A stretch of 54,717 bases of DNA, taken from the IMG/VR virus record IMGVR_UViG_3300043570_000565, positions 1 to 54,717 of that record, one strand, 5' to 3'. The stretch is from a virus. The position numbers and the translations under genes were made by a program. This document shows, one piece after another, positions 1 through 8,983 of the stretch; position 1 is the first letter of the stretch; every line of letters begins with the position of its first letter. The notes below the pieces were generated by a model, which was given only the letters and a program-made list of their open reading frames with translations, did not search any database and was not told where the DNA came from.

Positions 1-1
1 T

Positions 2-754
2 GACCAGCGTGGTCGGTTCTTAATTAGCTGGGTCCCTCCTACTAATATGCAGAACAATGTGATAACCAGAAATGGAATGAAGTACCCTGGGAATGAACAC
101 CTTGGATCATTTGGCTGTGACCCGTATGATATCTCTGCCGTAGTAGGTGGGAGAGGATCTAATGGATCGTTGCATGGTATGACTAAGTACCACATGGACG
201 ATGCTCCTGCCAACCAGTTCTTCTTAGAGTACATTGCTAGACCACAGACTGCTGAGATATTCTTCGAGGATGTGCTGATGGCATGTATCTTCTATGGTAT
301 GCCAGTGCTTGCAGAGAACAACAAGGCACGTATACTGTACCACTTTAAGAACAGGGGCTACAGAGCGTTCTCATTGAACAGGCCCGACAGGGTACTAAAT
401 AAGCTCAGTAAGACAGAGCGTGAGCTTGGGGGTATACCTAACTCATCTGAAGAAGTTAAGCAGGCCCACGCCTCTGCAATTGAGTCCTACATCGAGAAGT
501 TTGTTGGGTTCGATATGACATCTACTTATAGACCTGCTGATGAGATAGGCACCATGCCATTCATTAGAACACTTGAGGACTGGGCCAAGTTTGATATTAA
601 TGATAGAACGAAGCACGATGCATCAATCAGTTCTGGCTTAGCTATAATGGCAAATCAAAAACATGTATATTTACCAGATAAAAAAGAACCGAAAATTAGT
701 GTTAATTTCGCGAAGTACGCTAACACTGGAAATCAAAGTCAAATTATTAGATGA
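2..754 (+). CDS. terL: Terminase large subunit, C-terminal part (5' truncated by window edge)
   Basis: The frame is open from base 2 through the first internal ATG at 47, so that ATG is not the true start and the ATPase half lies outside the window. The visible part resembles the nuclease half of terminase large subunits of Bacteroidetes podoviruses: a GCDPYD segment followed by a block reading AEIFFEDVLMACIFYGMP and then AENNKARILYHF. Terminase docks on the portal, pumps DNA into proheads and cuts the concatemer. The stop codon overlaps the portal ATG (ATGA at 751-754), the usual terminase-portal coupling. Recognition is by family resemblance; the catalytic aspartates are only partly visible. 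Confidence 0.82.
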   Translation, partial: DQRGRFLISWVPPTNMQNNVITRNGMKYPGNEHLGSFGCDPYDISAVVGGRGSNGSLHGMTKYHMDDAPANQFFLEYIARPQTAEIFFEDVLMACIFYGMPVLAENNKARILYHFKNRGYRAFSLNRPDRVLNKLSKTERELGGIPNSSEEVKQAHASAIESYIEKFVGFDMTSTYRPADEIGTMPFIRTLEDWAKFDINDRTKHDASISSGLAIMANQKHVYLPDKKEPKISVNFAKYANTGNQSQIIR

Positions 755-3186
755 AAGATGTCGTAGTCAATATATTATCCACAGCTTTTCCTAGTCAATT
801 CGTGTCTGATGCTGAGAAGGCATCTTCTGAATTTGGGCTTCAGGTTGGTCAAGCCATACAGTACGAATGGTTTCGGAAAGATGGCAGCAATTGCAGATAC
901 TATAACCAGTGGGCTGAGTTTCATCGCTTGCGTTTGTACGCACGTGGTGAGCAGTCCATTCAGAAATATAAGAATGAGTTAGCCGTAGATGGTGACTTGT
1001 CTTACCTGAATCTAGACTGGACTCCTGTACCTATCCTACCAAAATTTGTTGACATTGTCGTTAATGGCATGTCTGATAGACTATTTAAGGTTAAGGCATA
1101 TGCACAGGATGCTATGTCTCAGTCTAAGAGAAGTAAGTATCAGGACATGATTGAGGGCCAGATGGTTGCTAAGGATGTCTTGACTACAATACAGAATGAG
1201 ACAGGAGTTGATCCGTTTGTAATGAACCCTGATGAGCTACCTCAGACTGATGAGGAGCTATCACTATACATGCAGCTTAAGTATAAGCCTGCGATTGAGA
1301 TAGCTGAAGAGGAGGCTATCAATACAATTTTTGATGAGAACCACTATCAGGATACACGCAAGCGTATTGACTATGACCTTACAGTAATTGGCATTGGTAT
1401 AGCTAAGCATCAGTTCCTGCTAGGGTCTGGTGTTGAGGTGTCATATGTTGACCCCGCGAATGTTGTGTACAGCTACACTGAAGATCCATTCTTTCAAGAC
1501 TGTTTTTATTGGGGAGAGATAAAGACCCTACCTATTACAGAGCTTTTAAAGATTGACCCAACTCTTACAAATGAGCAGCTAGAAGAAATATCTAAGTACT
1601 CTCAGAGCTGGTACGACTACTACAATGTAGCTAGGTTCTATGAGAACAGTATGTTCAGTAGAGATACCTGCACACTCCTTTACTTCAACTACAAGACCAC
1701 TAAGAAGATGGTCTACAAGAAGAAGATTCTTGAGGGTGGCGGTACTCGTGTTATAGAGAAGGATGACAAGTTCAATCCTCCTACAGAAATGATGGAGGAA
1801 GGTAAGTTTGAGAAGATAGAGAAGACTATTGATGTCTGGTATGATGGTGTCATGGTGATGGGTACCAACTTCTTATTGAAGTGGGAGATGTCCGAGAACA
1901 TGGTTAGACCAAAGTCCTCTTCTCAGCATGCTATACCAAACTATGCGGCCTGTGCACCACGAATGTACAAGGGTGCCATTGAGTCGTTAGTTAGAAGGAT
2001 GATACCTTTTGCTGACTTGATTCAGATCACTCACTTAAAGCTACAGCAGGTCATTGCACGTACGGTACCTGATGGGGTGTTCATTGATGCGGATGGATTG
2101 AATGAGGTTGACCTGGGAACAGGTGCAGCTTACAACCCAGAGGATGCGCTAAGACTATACTTCCAGACCGGTAGTGTTATTGGACGTAGCTACACTCAGG
2201 ATGGTGAGTTCAACAATGCACGAGTTCCTATTCAACAGCTTACATCTAACTCAGGTGCTGCTAAGACTCAGATGTTGATTGCTAACTACAATCACTATCT
2301 AGAAATGATTAGATCTGTGACTGGTCTCAATGAGGCTAGGGATGGATCTACTCCTGATCCTAATGCACTAGTAGGTGTACAGAAGCTTGCAGCACTTAAC
2401 TCTAACACAGCTACCCGACACATACTTGAGAGTGGTCTATTTATCTATAGGTCACTTGCTGAGGCACTTACGTACCGTGTTGCTGACATTCTTCAGTACG
2501 CTGACTTCAAGGATGACTTTGCCAATAAGATTGGTAAGTACAACGTGTCTATCTTGAATGACATCAAAGATTTGTACATCTATGACTTTGGCATCTTCAT
2601 TGAGATTTCTCCAGACGAGGAGCAGAAAGCACAGCTAGAGCAAAATATTCAGATGGCATTATCTAAAGGAGATATTAATCTTGAGGATGCTATTGATATT
2701 AGAGAGATAAAGAATCTTAAACTTGCCAACCAGCTACTTAAACTTAAGAGAGTAAAGAAGCAGGAGTATCAAGAAAAGATGCAGATGCAACAGCAGGCTA
2801 TGATGGCTCAGCAACAACTGCAATCTCAAGAGATGGCATCTAAAGCAGCTATACAACAAATACAATTGGAGGCTCAAGCTAAGATGCAGTTTAAACAAGC
2901 AGAGGTGGCGTTCGATATTGAGAAGCTAAAGGCAGAGGCAGAGCTTAAGAAAATGCTAATGGCTGAAGAGTTTGGTTATCAGATGCAGATTGCTGGTATC
3001 AAGGAGACTGCACTTGCAGATAGAGATACGATGAAGGAGGACTCTAAGGCCAAACGTATTAGTCAGCAGAACAGCGAACAATCTAAGTTGATTAATCAGA
3101 GGAAGAATAACTTACCTCCATTAAGCTTTGAATCTAACGAGGACACGCTTGATGGGTTTGACATGGCTCAGTTCGAGCCACGTTAA
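751..3186 (+). CDS. Portal protein
   Basis: 811-aa protein directly after terminase. Its size, its position and its C-terminal third (about residues 625-770, very rich in Gln, Met, Lys and Ala and predicted to be helical coiled coil) fit a podovirus-type portal with a long barrel or helical C-terminus. The portal forms the dodecameric ring at one capsid vertex, nucleates prohead assembly and is the DNA channel to which terminase and then connector proteins bind. Translation is coupled to terminase by the ATGA overlap. Called from synteny and overall resemblance, not from a catalytic motif. Confidence 0.8.
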   Translation: MKDVVVNILSTAFPSQFVSDAEKASSEFGLQVGQAIQYEWFRKDGSNCRYYNQWAEFHRLRLYARGEQSIQKYKNELAVDGDLSYLNLDWTPVPILPKFVDIVVNGMSDRLFKVKAYAQDAMSQSKRSKYQDMIEGQMVAKDVLTTIQNETGVDPFVMNPDELPQTDEELSLYMQLKYKPAIEIAEEEAINTIFDENHYQDTRKRIDYDLTVIGIGIAKHQFLLGSGVEVSYVDPANVVYSYTEDPFFQDCFYWGEIKTLPITELLKIDPTLTNEQLEEISKYSQSWYDYYNVARFYENSMFSRDTCTLLYFNYKTTKKMVYKKKILEGGGTRVIEKDDKFNPPTEMMEEGKFEKIEKTIDVWYDGVMVMGTNFLLKWEMSENMVRPKSSSQHAIPNYAACAPRMYKGAIESLVRRMIPFADLIQITHLKLQQVIARTVPDGVFIDADGLNEVDLGTGAAYNPEDALRLYFQTGSVIGRSYTQDGEFNNARVPIQQLTSNSGAAKTQMLIANYNHYLEMIRSVTGLNEARDGSTPDPNALVGVQKLAALNSNTATRHILESGLFIYRSLAEALTYRVADILQYADFKDDFANKIGKYNVSILNDIKDLYIYDFGIFIEISPDEEQKAQLEQNIQMALSKGDINLEDAIDIREIKNLKLANQLLKLKRVKKQEYQEKMQMQQQAMMAQQQLQSQEMASKAAIQQIQLEAQAKMQFKQAEVAFDIEKLKAEAELKKMLMAEEFGYQMQIAGIKETALADRDTMKEDSKAKRISQQNSEQSKLINQRKNNLPPLSFESNEDTLDGFDMAQFEPR

Positions 3187-3195
3187 AAAAATATA

Positions 3196-3203
3196 TATAT
3201 TTG
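3196..3203 (+). promoter_or_regulatory. Bacteroidetes-type -7 box (TATATTTG)
   Basis: TATATTTG matches the TAnnTTTG -7 consensus and lies 19 nt before the ATG at 3223, in the only gap between portal and the next gene. No good TTTG -33 box is seen at the expected spacing, so it is a candidate only. Confidence 0.55.
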
Positions 3204-3222
3204 TAACATAAAATCTAATTAA

Positions 3223-4314
3223 ATGGAAATCAAAGTAAGATCACTAGATGGGATTGAGCCCAAGAGTGTACAAGAAGTAGAGAAAGAGCTACTTGAAAAA
3301 CATGAAAGGGAAATTAGCGGTGAAGTACAGTTGGATACTTCTAGTATTGACAATGCAGTTCAAGACAGTGCTCCTCAAGAGGAGGAGTTATCTGAAGAAA
3401 AAGTTCTTTCATATATTGGAAAAAGATACAATAAGCAAATCAATTCATTTGATGATTTGATGGAGCAGAGACAGAGCAATGAGGAATTGCCTGAGGATGT
3501 TGCAGCTTATTTGAATTACAAGAAGGATACCGGTAGAGGTTTTGAAGATTTCCTAAAGCTTAGGAAAGACTATGATGCCATGGACCAGAATCAACTTCTT
3601 AAAGAGTACCTTGCAGATACACAGCAGAATCTAGATGACGAGGACATTGAAGTCTTGATGGAGGATTACACCTACGATGAGGACCTAGATGATGAGTCAA
3701 AGATTAAGCATGTAAAGATTGCAAGAAAGAAAGCTATTGCCGAGGCTAAGAAATACTTCAATTCTCAGAAAGATAAATATAAGCTTCCGCTTGAGTCAAG
3801 TGGGATGGGCTTATCTTCAGAAGAGAAAGAAGAATTCGAAGCCTATCGTCAGTATACAAAACAGTCAAAGACTGTAGAAGAGGAAAGTAATCGAAAGCGT
3901 AATTGGTTCAACCAAAAGACAGATGAGGTTTTTAGTAAAGACTTCAAAGGATTTGAGTTTGACATTAACGATAAAAAGATTTTATTTTCTCCGGCATCTG
4001 GTTCAGAATTAAAGAGTGCTCAGTCAAGTCCAATGAACTTTATTAATAAGTACTTGGATGAGAGTGGGTTAATTAAGGATGCATCTGGATACCACAAGTC
4101 TTTGTCTATCGCAATGAATCCTGAGAAGTTTGCCAAGTTCTTTTATGAGCAAGGGCAAGCGGATGCTACCGATGACGTTTTACGAAAGACCAAAAATATA
4201 AATATGTCTGAGCGTAGAGCTCCTGAGGTTGTTAATAAGGGTGGAATGCAGGTGAAGGCGATTGCGCCAGACTCTGGAAGGGGTCTAAAAATTCGCAGTA
4301 TTAAAAAAATATAA
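3223..4314 (+). CDS. Probable capsid scaffolding/assembly protein
   Basis: 363-aa, strongly charged protein (many Glu, Asp and Lys) with long helical stretches and no membrane segment. It sits exactly between portal and major capsid protein, where tailed phages keep the scaffold or head-assembly protein. The C-terminal about 60 residues are basic (GGMQVKAIAPDSGRGLKIRS region), as in scaffolds that dock on the coat protein through a basic tail. No protease or other catalytic motif seen. The function is inferred from position and composition. Confidence 0.5.
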   Translation: MEIKVRSLDGIEPKSVQEVEKELLEKHEREISGEVQLDTSSIDNAVQDSAPQEEELSEEKVLSYIGKRYNKQINSFDDLMEQRQSNEELPEDVAAYLNYKKDTGRGFEDFLKLRKDYDAMDQNQLLKEYLADTQQNLDDEDIEVLMEDYTYDEDLDDESKIKHVKIARKKAIAEAKKYFNSQKDKYKLPLESSGMGLSSEEKEEFEAYRQYTKQSKTVEEESNRKRNWFNQKTDEVFSKDFKGFEFDINDKKILFSPASGSELKSAQSSPMNFINKYLDESGLIKDASGYHKSLSIAMNPEKFAKFFYEQGQADATDDVLRKTKNINMSERRAPEVVNKGGMQVKAIAPDSGRGLKIRSIKKI

Positions 4315-4333
4315 CAACTAAAAAAACAAAACA

Positions 4334-5755
4334 ATGCCAGTATTAAACTCCCCTGGGTTCCAATTACAGCCAAGTGCTGAGCAGGTCCCTTTGTCAACTA
4401 ACTACATTACCAACTTTGATTTCTTGAACCAGTATCTACCTGATACTTACGAGAAAGAATTCGAGCGTTATGGTAATCGTACTGTAGCTTCCTTCCTAAG
4501 AATGGTAGGAGCTGAAATGCCATCCAACTCTGACATGATCAAGTGGGCTGAGCAAGGTCGTTTGCATACTAAGTATGTGAACTGTGATTCATCTGCGGCT
4601 GCGGCTGCTGACTCTGCAACTATTACTGTTTCTGATTCTAACGTAACCGGTATTGCGATCCGTGCTGGACAGACTGTATTTATCTCTGATAACGCTACAG
4701 GTCTTTCTAACAAGGGTATCGTTACTGCTGTTAACACCGCTGCTGATACTTTCGATGTTGCTTATTACGAAGCTGGAGGACAGACTTTCTCTGGAACTGC
4801 TGTTCTTTCAGTATGGATCTATGGTTCTGAATTTAAGAAAGGAACTGTTGGAATGATCGGATCTTTGGAGGCTGAAGATGAGTTCTTCGACAACTCTCCA
4901 ATCATCATCAAGGACAAGTACGCAGTATCTGGTTCTGACATGGCTCAGATTGGATGGGTAGAAGTAACTACCGAGAATGGTGCAACTGGATACCTTTGGT
5001 ATTTGAAGTCTGAGCACGAGACTCGTCTACGTTTCGAAGACTATCTTGAGACCGCAATGATTGAAGCAGTTCCTGCTGAGGCTGGGTCTGGTGTAGCTAA
5101 CGCTTCTTTGAACCCTACCTATGGTAACAAAGGTTCTGAAGGTATCTTCTACGCTGTTAACAATCGTGGTAACGTATGGGGTGGTGGTAACCCAACTACT
5201 CTATCTGACTTTGATAGCATCATCTCTCGTCTTGATAAGCAGGGATCTATCGAAGAGAACGTAATCTTCTTGAACAGAGCATTCAGCTTTGACATTGACG
5301 ATATGTTGGCAGCTCAGAACAGCTACGGTGCAGGTGGTACTTCTTACGGTCTATTTGACAACGATGAGAAGATGGCCTTGAATCTTGGATTCACTGGATT
5401 CCGCAGAGGTTATGACTTCTACAAGTCTGACTGGAAGTACTTGAACGATCCTACCATGCGTGGTGGTTTGCCTACTGGTGCATCTGCAACTGGTACTGTA
5501 ACTGGTCTATTGGTACCTGCTGGTTCTACTACTGTGTACGATCAGATCCTTGGTAAGAATGCTAAGAGACCATTCTTGCACGTTCGTTTCAGAGCTTCTG
5601 AGACTGAAGATCGTAGATACAAGACTTGGATCACAGGTTCTGCCGGTGGTGCACAGACTAGCGATCTTGATGCAATGGAGGTCAACTTCTTGTCTGAGCG
5701 TTGTGTATGTACCTTGGGTGCAAACAACTTCGTATTGTTCAGATACGGAGCATAA
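4334..5755 (+). CDS. Major capsid protein
   Basis: 473-aa protein with an N-terminal segment (residues 1-80, including QYLPDTYEKEFERYGNRTVA) that resembles capsid proteins of Bacteroidetes phages. Its codon use is visibly more biased than that of its neighbours (AAC, TTC, TCT, GGT, CGT), as expected of a very highly expressed gene. It lies after portal and scaffold and is followed at once by a strong terminator hairpin, giving a separate abundant transcript end. Probably HK97-fold, forming the icosahedral shell; the fold is inferred. Confidence 0.85.
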   Translation: MPVLNSPGFQLQPSAEQVPLSTNYITNFDFLNQYLPDTYEKEFERYGNRTVASFLRMVGAEMPSNSDMIKWAEQGRLHTKYVNCDSSAAAAADSATITVSDSNVTGIAIRAGQTVFISDNATGLSNKGIVTAVNTAADTFDVAYYEAGGQTFSGTAVLSVWIYGSEFKKGTVGMIGSLEAEDEFFDNSPIIIKDKYAVSGSDMAQIGWVEVTTENGATGYLWYLKSEHETRLRFEDYLETAMIEAVPAEAGSGVANASLNPTYGNKGSEGIFYAVNNRGNVWGGGNPTTLSDFDSIISRLDKQGSIEENVIFLNRAFSFDIDDMLAAQNSYGAGGTSYGLFDNDEKMALNLGFTGFRRGYDFYKSDWKYLNDPTMRGGLPTGASATGTVTGLLVPAGSTTVYDQILGKNAKRPFLHVRFRASETEDRRYKTWITGSAGGAQTSDLDAMEVNFLSERCVCTLGANNFVLFRYGA

Positions 5756-5768
5756 TTGTAAGTAATAT

Positions 5769-5796
5769 GGAGGGGCCGATTGGCCCTTCCTTTTAT
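5769..5796 (+). terminator. Rho-independent terminator after the capsid gene
   Basis: Stem 5769-5777 pairs with 5782-5790 (nine pairs including one G-T) around a GATT loop and is followed by TTTTAT. It sits 14 nt after the capsid stop. Confidence 0.8.
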
Positions 5797-5816
5797 AACT
5801 TTAAACAAACAAGACC

Positions 5817-6080
5817 ATGATTAAGAAAAAAATAGGAGATCCAATCCTAAAGAAAAAAGGAGGAGACCCAGTAAAAAAAGAAACAGGTCCAGTTAAAGAG
5901 GGGTACACAATGCCTGAGTTTACAAAAACTGCTTCTAGAATTGTTGACAAGCCTTCAAAGCCTGCAAGAGTAAAAGACTACACTAGAAAGGTTTCAAGAG
6001 TTAATAAGGCTGCATTAAAAAGATCTGGTGCGGCAGCTGGAAAGTCTACCAATATTTTTGGTATGAGAAAAGGACGTTAA
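5817..6080 (+). CDS. Small basic protein, paralogue A of a post-capsid pair
   Basis: 87 aa, very rich in Lys, Arg, Pro and Gly. It shares two blocks with the next gene: KKKGGDPV near the N-terminus and a TxTASRI motif near residue 40 followed by a Pro-Lys stretch. The likeness is visible in the DNA too (aaaaaaggaggagaccc and actgcttctagaatt occur in both). Placement between capsid and connector genes suggests a minor virion or head protein. The TASRI block recalls the N-terminal TonB-box/plug signature of outer-membrane receptors, which is speculative. No known function recognised. Confidence 0.65.
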   Translation: MIKKKIGDPILKKKGGDPVKKETGPVKEGYTMPEFTKTASRIVDKPSKPARVKDYTRKVSRVNKAALKRSGAAAGKSTNIFGMRKGR

Positions 6081-6092
6081 ACAAATAAGACA

Positions 6093-6419
6093 ATGGCTAT
6101 TAAGAAAAAAGGAGGAGACCCTGTCCCCAAGAAGGGCCCAGGTCCAAGAACATTGCCTCAGGTTACAGTAACTGCTTCTAGAATTTATGATACCCCAGCA
6201 AAGAAGCCTGCTGCTAAAAGAGCAACAATGGATGTTAATCTTACCAAAGGATATAAGATGTCTATTGATACTACAAATATGAAGAACCCAGATAAAGACA
6301 CTTATAACTACATGATTAAGGATGCAAGTGGTAAGGTTACATCAAAGGGAAACATAGCAACTAGTGAGAGTAAGTTTGGAGCTAGTCAATTAGTTAAAAA
6401 GCTTAAAGCAGGAAAGTAA
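6093..6419 (+). CDS. Small basic protein, paralogue B of a post-capsid pair
   Basis: 108 aa, 12 nt after its paralogue. It keeps the N-terminal KKKGGDPVPKKGPGPR block and the motif LPQVTVTASRIYD, then has its own polar C-terminal domain of about 60 residues (MDVNLTKGYKMS to the end), probably beta-rich. Probably a minor structural protein like its neighbour. A hairpin follows the stop. Function unknown. Confidence 0.65.
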   Translation: MAIKKKGGDPVPKKGPGPRTLPQVTVTASRIYDTPAKKPAAKRATMDVNLTKGYKMSIDTTNMKNPDKDTYNYMIKDASGKVTSKGNIATSESKFGASQLVKKLKAGK

Positions 6420-6428
6420 CAATTAACT

Positions 6429-6457
6429 GAGGGGGTCGCTGTGGCTCCCTCTATTTT
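6429..6457 (+). terminator. Probable terminator hairpin
   Basis: GAGGG (6429-6433) pairs with CCCTC (6447-6451), with an internal GTCGC/GTGGC region and a short TATTTTAAA tail. Weaker T-run than the hairpin at 5769. Confidence 0.5.
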
Positions 6458-6477
6458 AAATCTTTAAATCTAATCAA

Positions 6478-7227
6478 ATGAAAAAGCAATCAATAAGCTC
6501 TGACAAAGTTTACAAACTCAAGGGAGAGTCTGCTCCTTTATCATTCACCCTACCATCAAGAAACACTAGAAGGTATCCACTCCTTTACTTTGATGAAGAA
6601 AATAATGTCAACAGGACATTAAGGTATGCCATCAATCAGAAGTCTCCCTTTGAGGATGAGCAAGATGGCAACGCAATTGTAGAGCCAATCGTATTTGAGA
6701 ATGGCTTCCTATCAGTTCCAAGAACCAACCCTGTACTCCAGCAGTTCCTTCACTACCATCCACTTAATGGTTTATCATTTATTCAGGTTGATTATGAGAA
6801 GGATGCAGCCAAGGAGGTAGAGCAGCTTACATCTGAAGTAGATGCGTTGATTGAAGCACGTCAACTTAGTGTTGATCAGATGGAGACAATCGCTAGAGTA
6901 CTGTTCAGTAAAGATCCAAACAAGTTCACAACATCTGAGCTTAAGCGTGATATCTTGATTTATGCAAAGAGAGATCCAAGGGGATTCTTAAATATCCTAC
7001 GTGATCCAATGCTAAAACTTCAAGCAAATATCCACGTGTTCTTTGAGAACAAGTTACTGGCATTCAGAAATAATAACAAAGAAGTGTGGTTTAATACACC
7101 TTCTGTAAAGAAAAAGATGCTTACTGTCTCTTATGGTGATGACCCATACTTTGCCGTGGCTCAGTTCCTAAAGACAGATGATGGCATCGATGCTTTGAAA
7201 ATGTTAGAAAATAATTTAGATTTGTAG
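6478..7227 (+). CDS. Conserved hypothetical virion-module protein
   Basis: 249 aa, no membrane segment. The N-terminal 110 residues look beta-rich (FTLPSRNTRRYPLLYFDEE region); the rest is helical with a charged coil around residues 115-140. Similar proteins occur in the structural block of Bacteroidetes phages between capsid and connector genes, but I know no assigned function. It has its own terminator downstream, so it is transcribed as a monocistronic unit or with the two basic genes by read-through. Confidence 0.65.
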   Translation: MKKQSISSDKVYKLKGESAPLSFTLPSRNTRRYPLLYFDEENNVNRTLRYAINQKSPFEDEQDGNAIVEPIVFENGFLSVPRTNPVLQQFLHYHPLNGLSFIQVDYEKDAAKEVEQLTSEVDALIEARQLSVDQMETIARVLFSKDPNKFTTSELKRDILIYAKRDPRGFLNILRDPMLKLQANIHVFFENKLLAFRNNNKEVWFNTPSVKKKMLTVSYGDDPYFAVAQFLKTDDGIDALKMLENNLDL

Positions 7228-7259
7228 ACATAGTTTTTTTTGGGCTTAAGTTTAAAAAT

Positions 7260-7288
7260 GGGGGTGTAATAACACCCTCTTTTTTTTT
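7260..7288 (+). terminator. Strong rho-independent terminator
   Basis: GGGTGT (7262-7267) pairs with ACACCC (7272-7277) around AATA, followed by a run of T to 7288. Confidence 0.85.
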
Positions 7289-7291
7289 GTT

Positions 7292-7299
7292 TATATTTG
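7292..7299 (+). promoter_or_regulatory. Bacteroidetes-type -7 box (TATATTTG)
   Basis: Sits directly after the terminator at 7260 and 13 nt before the ATG at 7313, so it would start a fresh transcript for the connector-tail genes. Confidence 0.6.
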
Positions 7300-7312
7300 T
7301 AAAAAGACTAGA

Positions 7313-8056
7313 ATGATCAACTCAGTTCGAAATACCGTATTGGCAATTCTGAACAAGAATAATTACGGATACATCTCCCCCTCTGACTTTAACCTGTTTG
7401 CCAAGCAGGCTCAGCTAGAAATATTTGAGGAGTACTTCTCTGAGTATAACGATGCTATTAATAAAGAGAATGCTCGTGTTTCAGGTACTGACTATGCCAA
7501 TGTTAGAAAGGCTTTAGAGGAAGCGATTGAACTATTCGCTATGACATCTACGCTCACTCAGTTTGCTGCGGCTTCAAATAGATATTATCTGCCATCAGTA
7601 ACAACGACTGGCTTTGATTACTTTATGATCAATAAGATTCTTGTGTATGATGGATCTAGTAATCCTAGAGTATTCAAGGGTGAGGCAGACAAGGTAACTC
7701 ATGGTAAGATTACTATGCTAATTAACTCTAACTTGACTGCTCCAACAGAAACATATCCAGCTTATACTCAGGAGGGTAGCGTACTTACTGTATACCCATC
7801 AACCATTAATCTGGCTAACGAGGTGGATGCCAGTTACTTCAGATATCCAAAGGACCCTAAGTGGACATTCACTACACTAACTAATGGTGAGCCTGTGTTC
7901 AATCAGTCGGCTGGCTTAGGATACCAAGACTTTGAGATACCTATAGAGGATGAAATAAAAGTAGTAGTAAAGATTCTTCAGTATGCCGGCATGTCCATTC
8001 GTGAGATTGAGGCAGTTCAATTTGGTGGAGCTGAAGAACAAAAACAATCACAATAA
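7313..8056 (+). CDS. Probable head-tail connector/ring protein
   Basis: 247 aa. A helical N-terminus is followed by a mixed region, as in ring (adaptor) proteins that extend the portal in crAss-like and related podoviruses. First gene of the transcript that begins at the box at 7292, followed after 2 nt by the second connector-like protein. Assignment rests on order and general resemblance. Confidence 0.5.
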   Translation: MINSVRNTVLAILNKNNYGYISPSDFNLFAKQAQLEIFEEYFSEYNDAINKENARVSGTDYANVRKALEEAIELFAMTSTLTQFAAASNRYYLPSVTTTGFDYFMINKILVYDGSSNPRVFKGEADKVTHGKITMLINSNLTAPTETYPAYTQEGSVLTVYPSTINLANEVDASYFRYPKDPKWTFTTLTNGEPVFNQSAGLGYQDFEIPIEDEIKVVVKILQYAGMSIREIEAVQFGGAEEQKQSQ

Positions 8057-8058
8057 TC

Positions 8059-8982
8059 ATGGCATACATCACTCAAGAAAAGTACTACGAAAATAATGGA
8101 GTAACTCCTGTAGATGCAAACTGGGGATCATACCAGTATGTTAGCTTACAGGACATTGTCAATAACTTCTTGTTGATGTACTCTGGCAACCACTCATTGG
8201 TAAATAATGAGGAGCGGTATAAGATTTTGTTTCATGCCAAGAGGGCAATACAGGAACTGAACTATGATGCGTTCAAGCAGGTAAAGGTTCTTGAACTCAC
8301 TGTAAATGATACACTTAAGTATATCCTACCATCTGACTATGTCAACTGGGTTAGGGTAAACCTATACAAGGATGGGTATCTAAGGCCATTAACTGAGAAC
8401 ATCCAAGTCCTTTCTTCATTGGCTTATCTTCAGGATAATACCGGAAGGATATTGTTTGATCACGAGGGCAATGCATTGTCTCCTGAGTTTTCTGAGATTG
8501 ACTTACAGAGATTAGAGGGTGTCAAGAGAAGTATTTACTTGAATCCTCAGAGCCCGTACGATGGTCAAGAAGGATGGAACGTGGGGGGAAACTGGTACTT
8601 TGACTACGGTATTGGAGCCAGATATGGATTGAATACTGAGACTGCTAACTTCAACCCTACATTTAATATTGATGCCAAGAGTGGTGTGATTAACTTTAAC
8701 TCAGACATGTATGGCGAATCAGTGATATTGGAGTACATATCTGATGGGCTTGAGAATGGGAATGATGCAAGTGTTAGTGTAAATAAATTGTTTGAAAAAT
8801 TTATTTATGCGTACATTACGTATGAAATATTAAACTCTAAGCTTGGTGTACAGGAGTACATTGTGAACCGTGCCAGAAAAGAGAAGACTGCTCTTCTGAG
8901 AAATTCTAAAATAAGATTGAGTAACATCCACCCAGGCAGACTATTAATGAATCTACGTGGCATGGACAAGTGGTTGAAATAA
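8059..8982 (+). CDS. Probable ring/head-tail adaptor protein
   Basis: 307 aa. Contains a segment VILEYISDGLENG followed by a helical NKLFEKFIYAYITYEIL stretch, a pattern I associate with the conserved tail-adaptor proteins of Bacteroidetes podoviruses. It ends one base before the next start. Probably binds the preceding ring protein at the portal vertex. Exact position in the connector is not determinable from sequence. Confidence 0.55.
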   Translation: MAYITQEKYYENNGVTPVDANWGSYQYVSLQDIVNNFLLMYSGNHSLVNNEERYKILFHAKRAIQELNYDAFKQVKVLELTVNDTLKYILPSDYVNWVRVNLYKDGYLRPLTENIQVLSSLAYLQDNTGRILFDHEGNALSPEFSEIDLQRLEGVKRSIYLNPQSPYDGQEGWNVGGNWYFDYGIGARYGLNTETANFNPTFNIDAKSGVINFNSDMYGESVILEYISDGLENGNDASVSVNKLFEKFIYAYITYEILNSKLGVQEYIVNRARKEKTALLRNSKIRLSNIHPGRLLMNLRGMDKWLK

Positions 8983-8983
8983 T

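Noticed and set aside
47-754. Terminase gene taken to start at the ATG at 47
   Set aside because: The same frame is open to the first base with a terminase-like sequence, so the gene is truncated by the edge and 47 is an internal Met.
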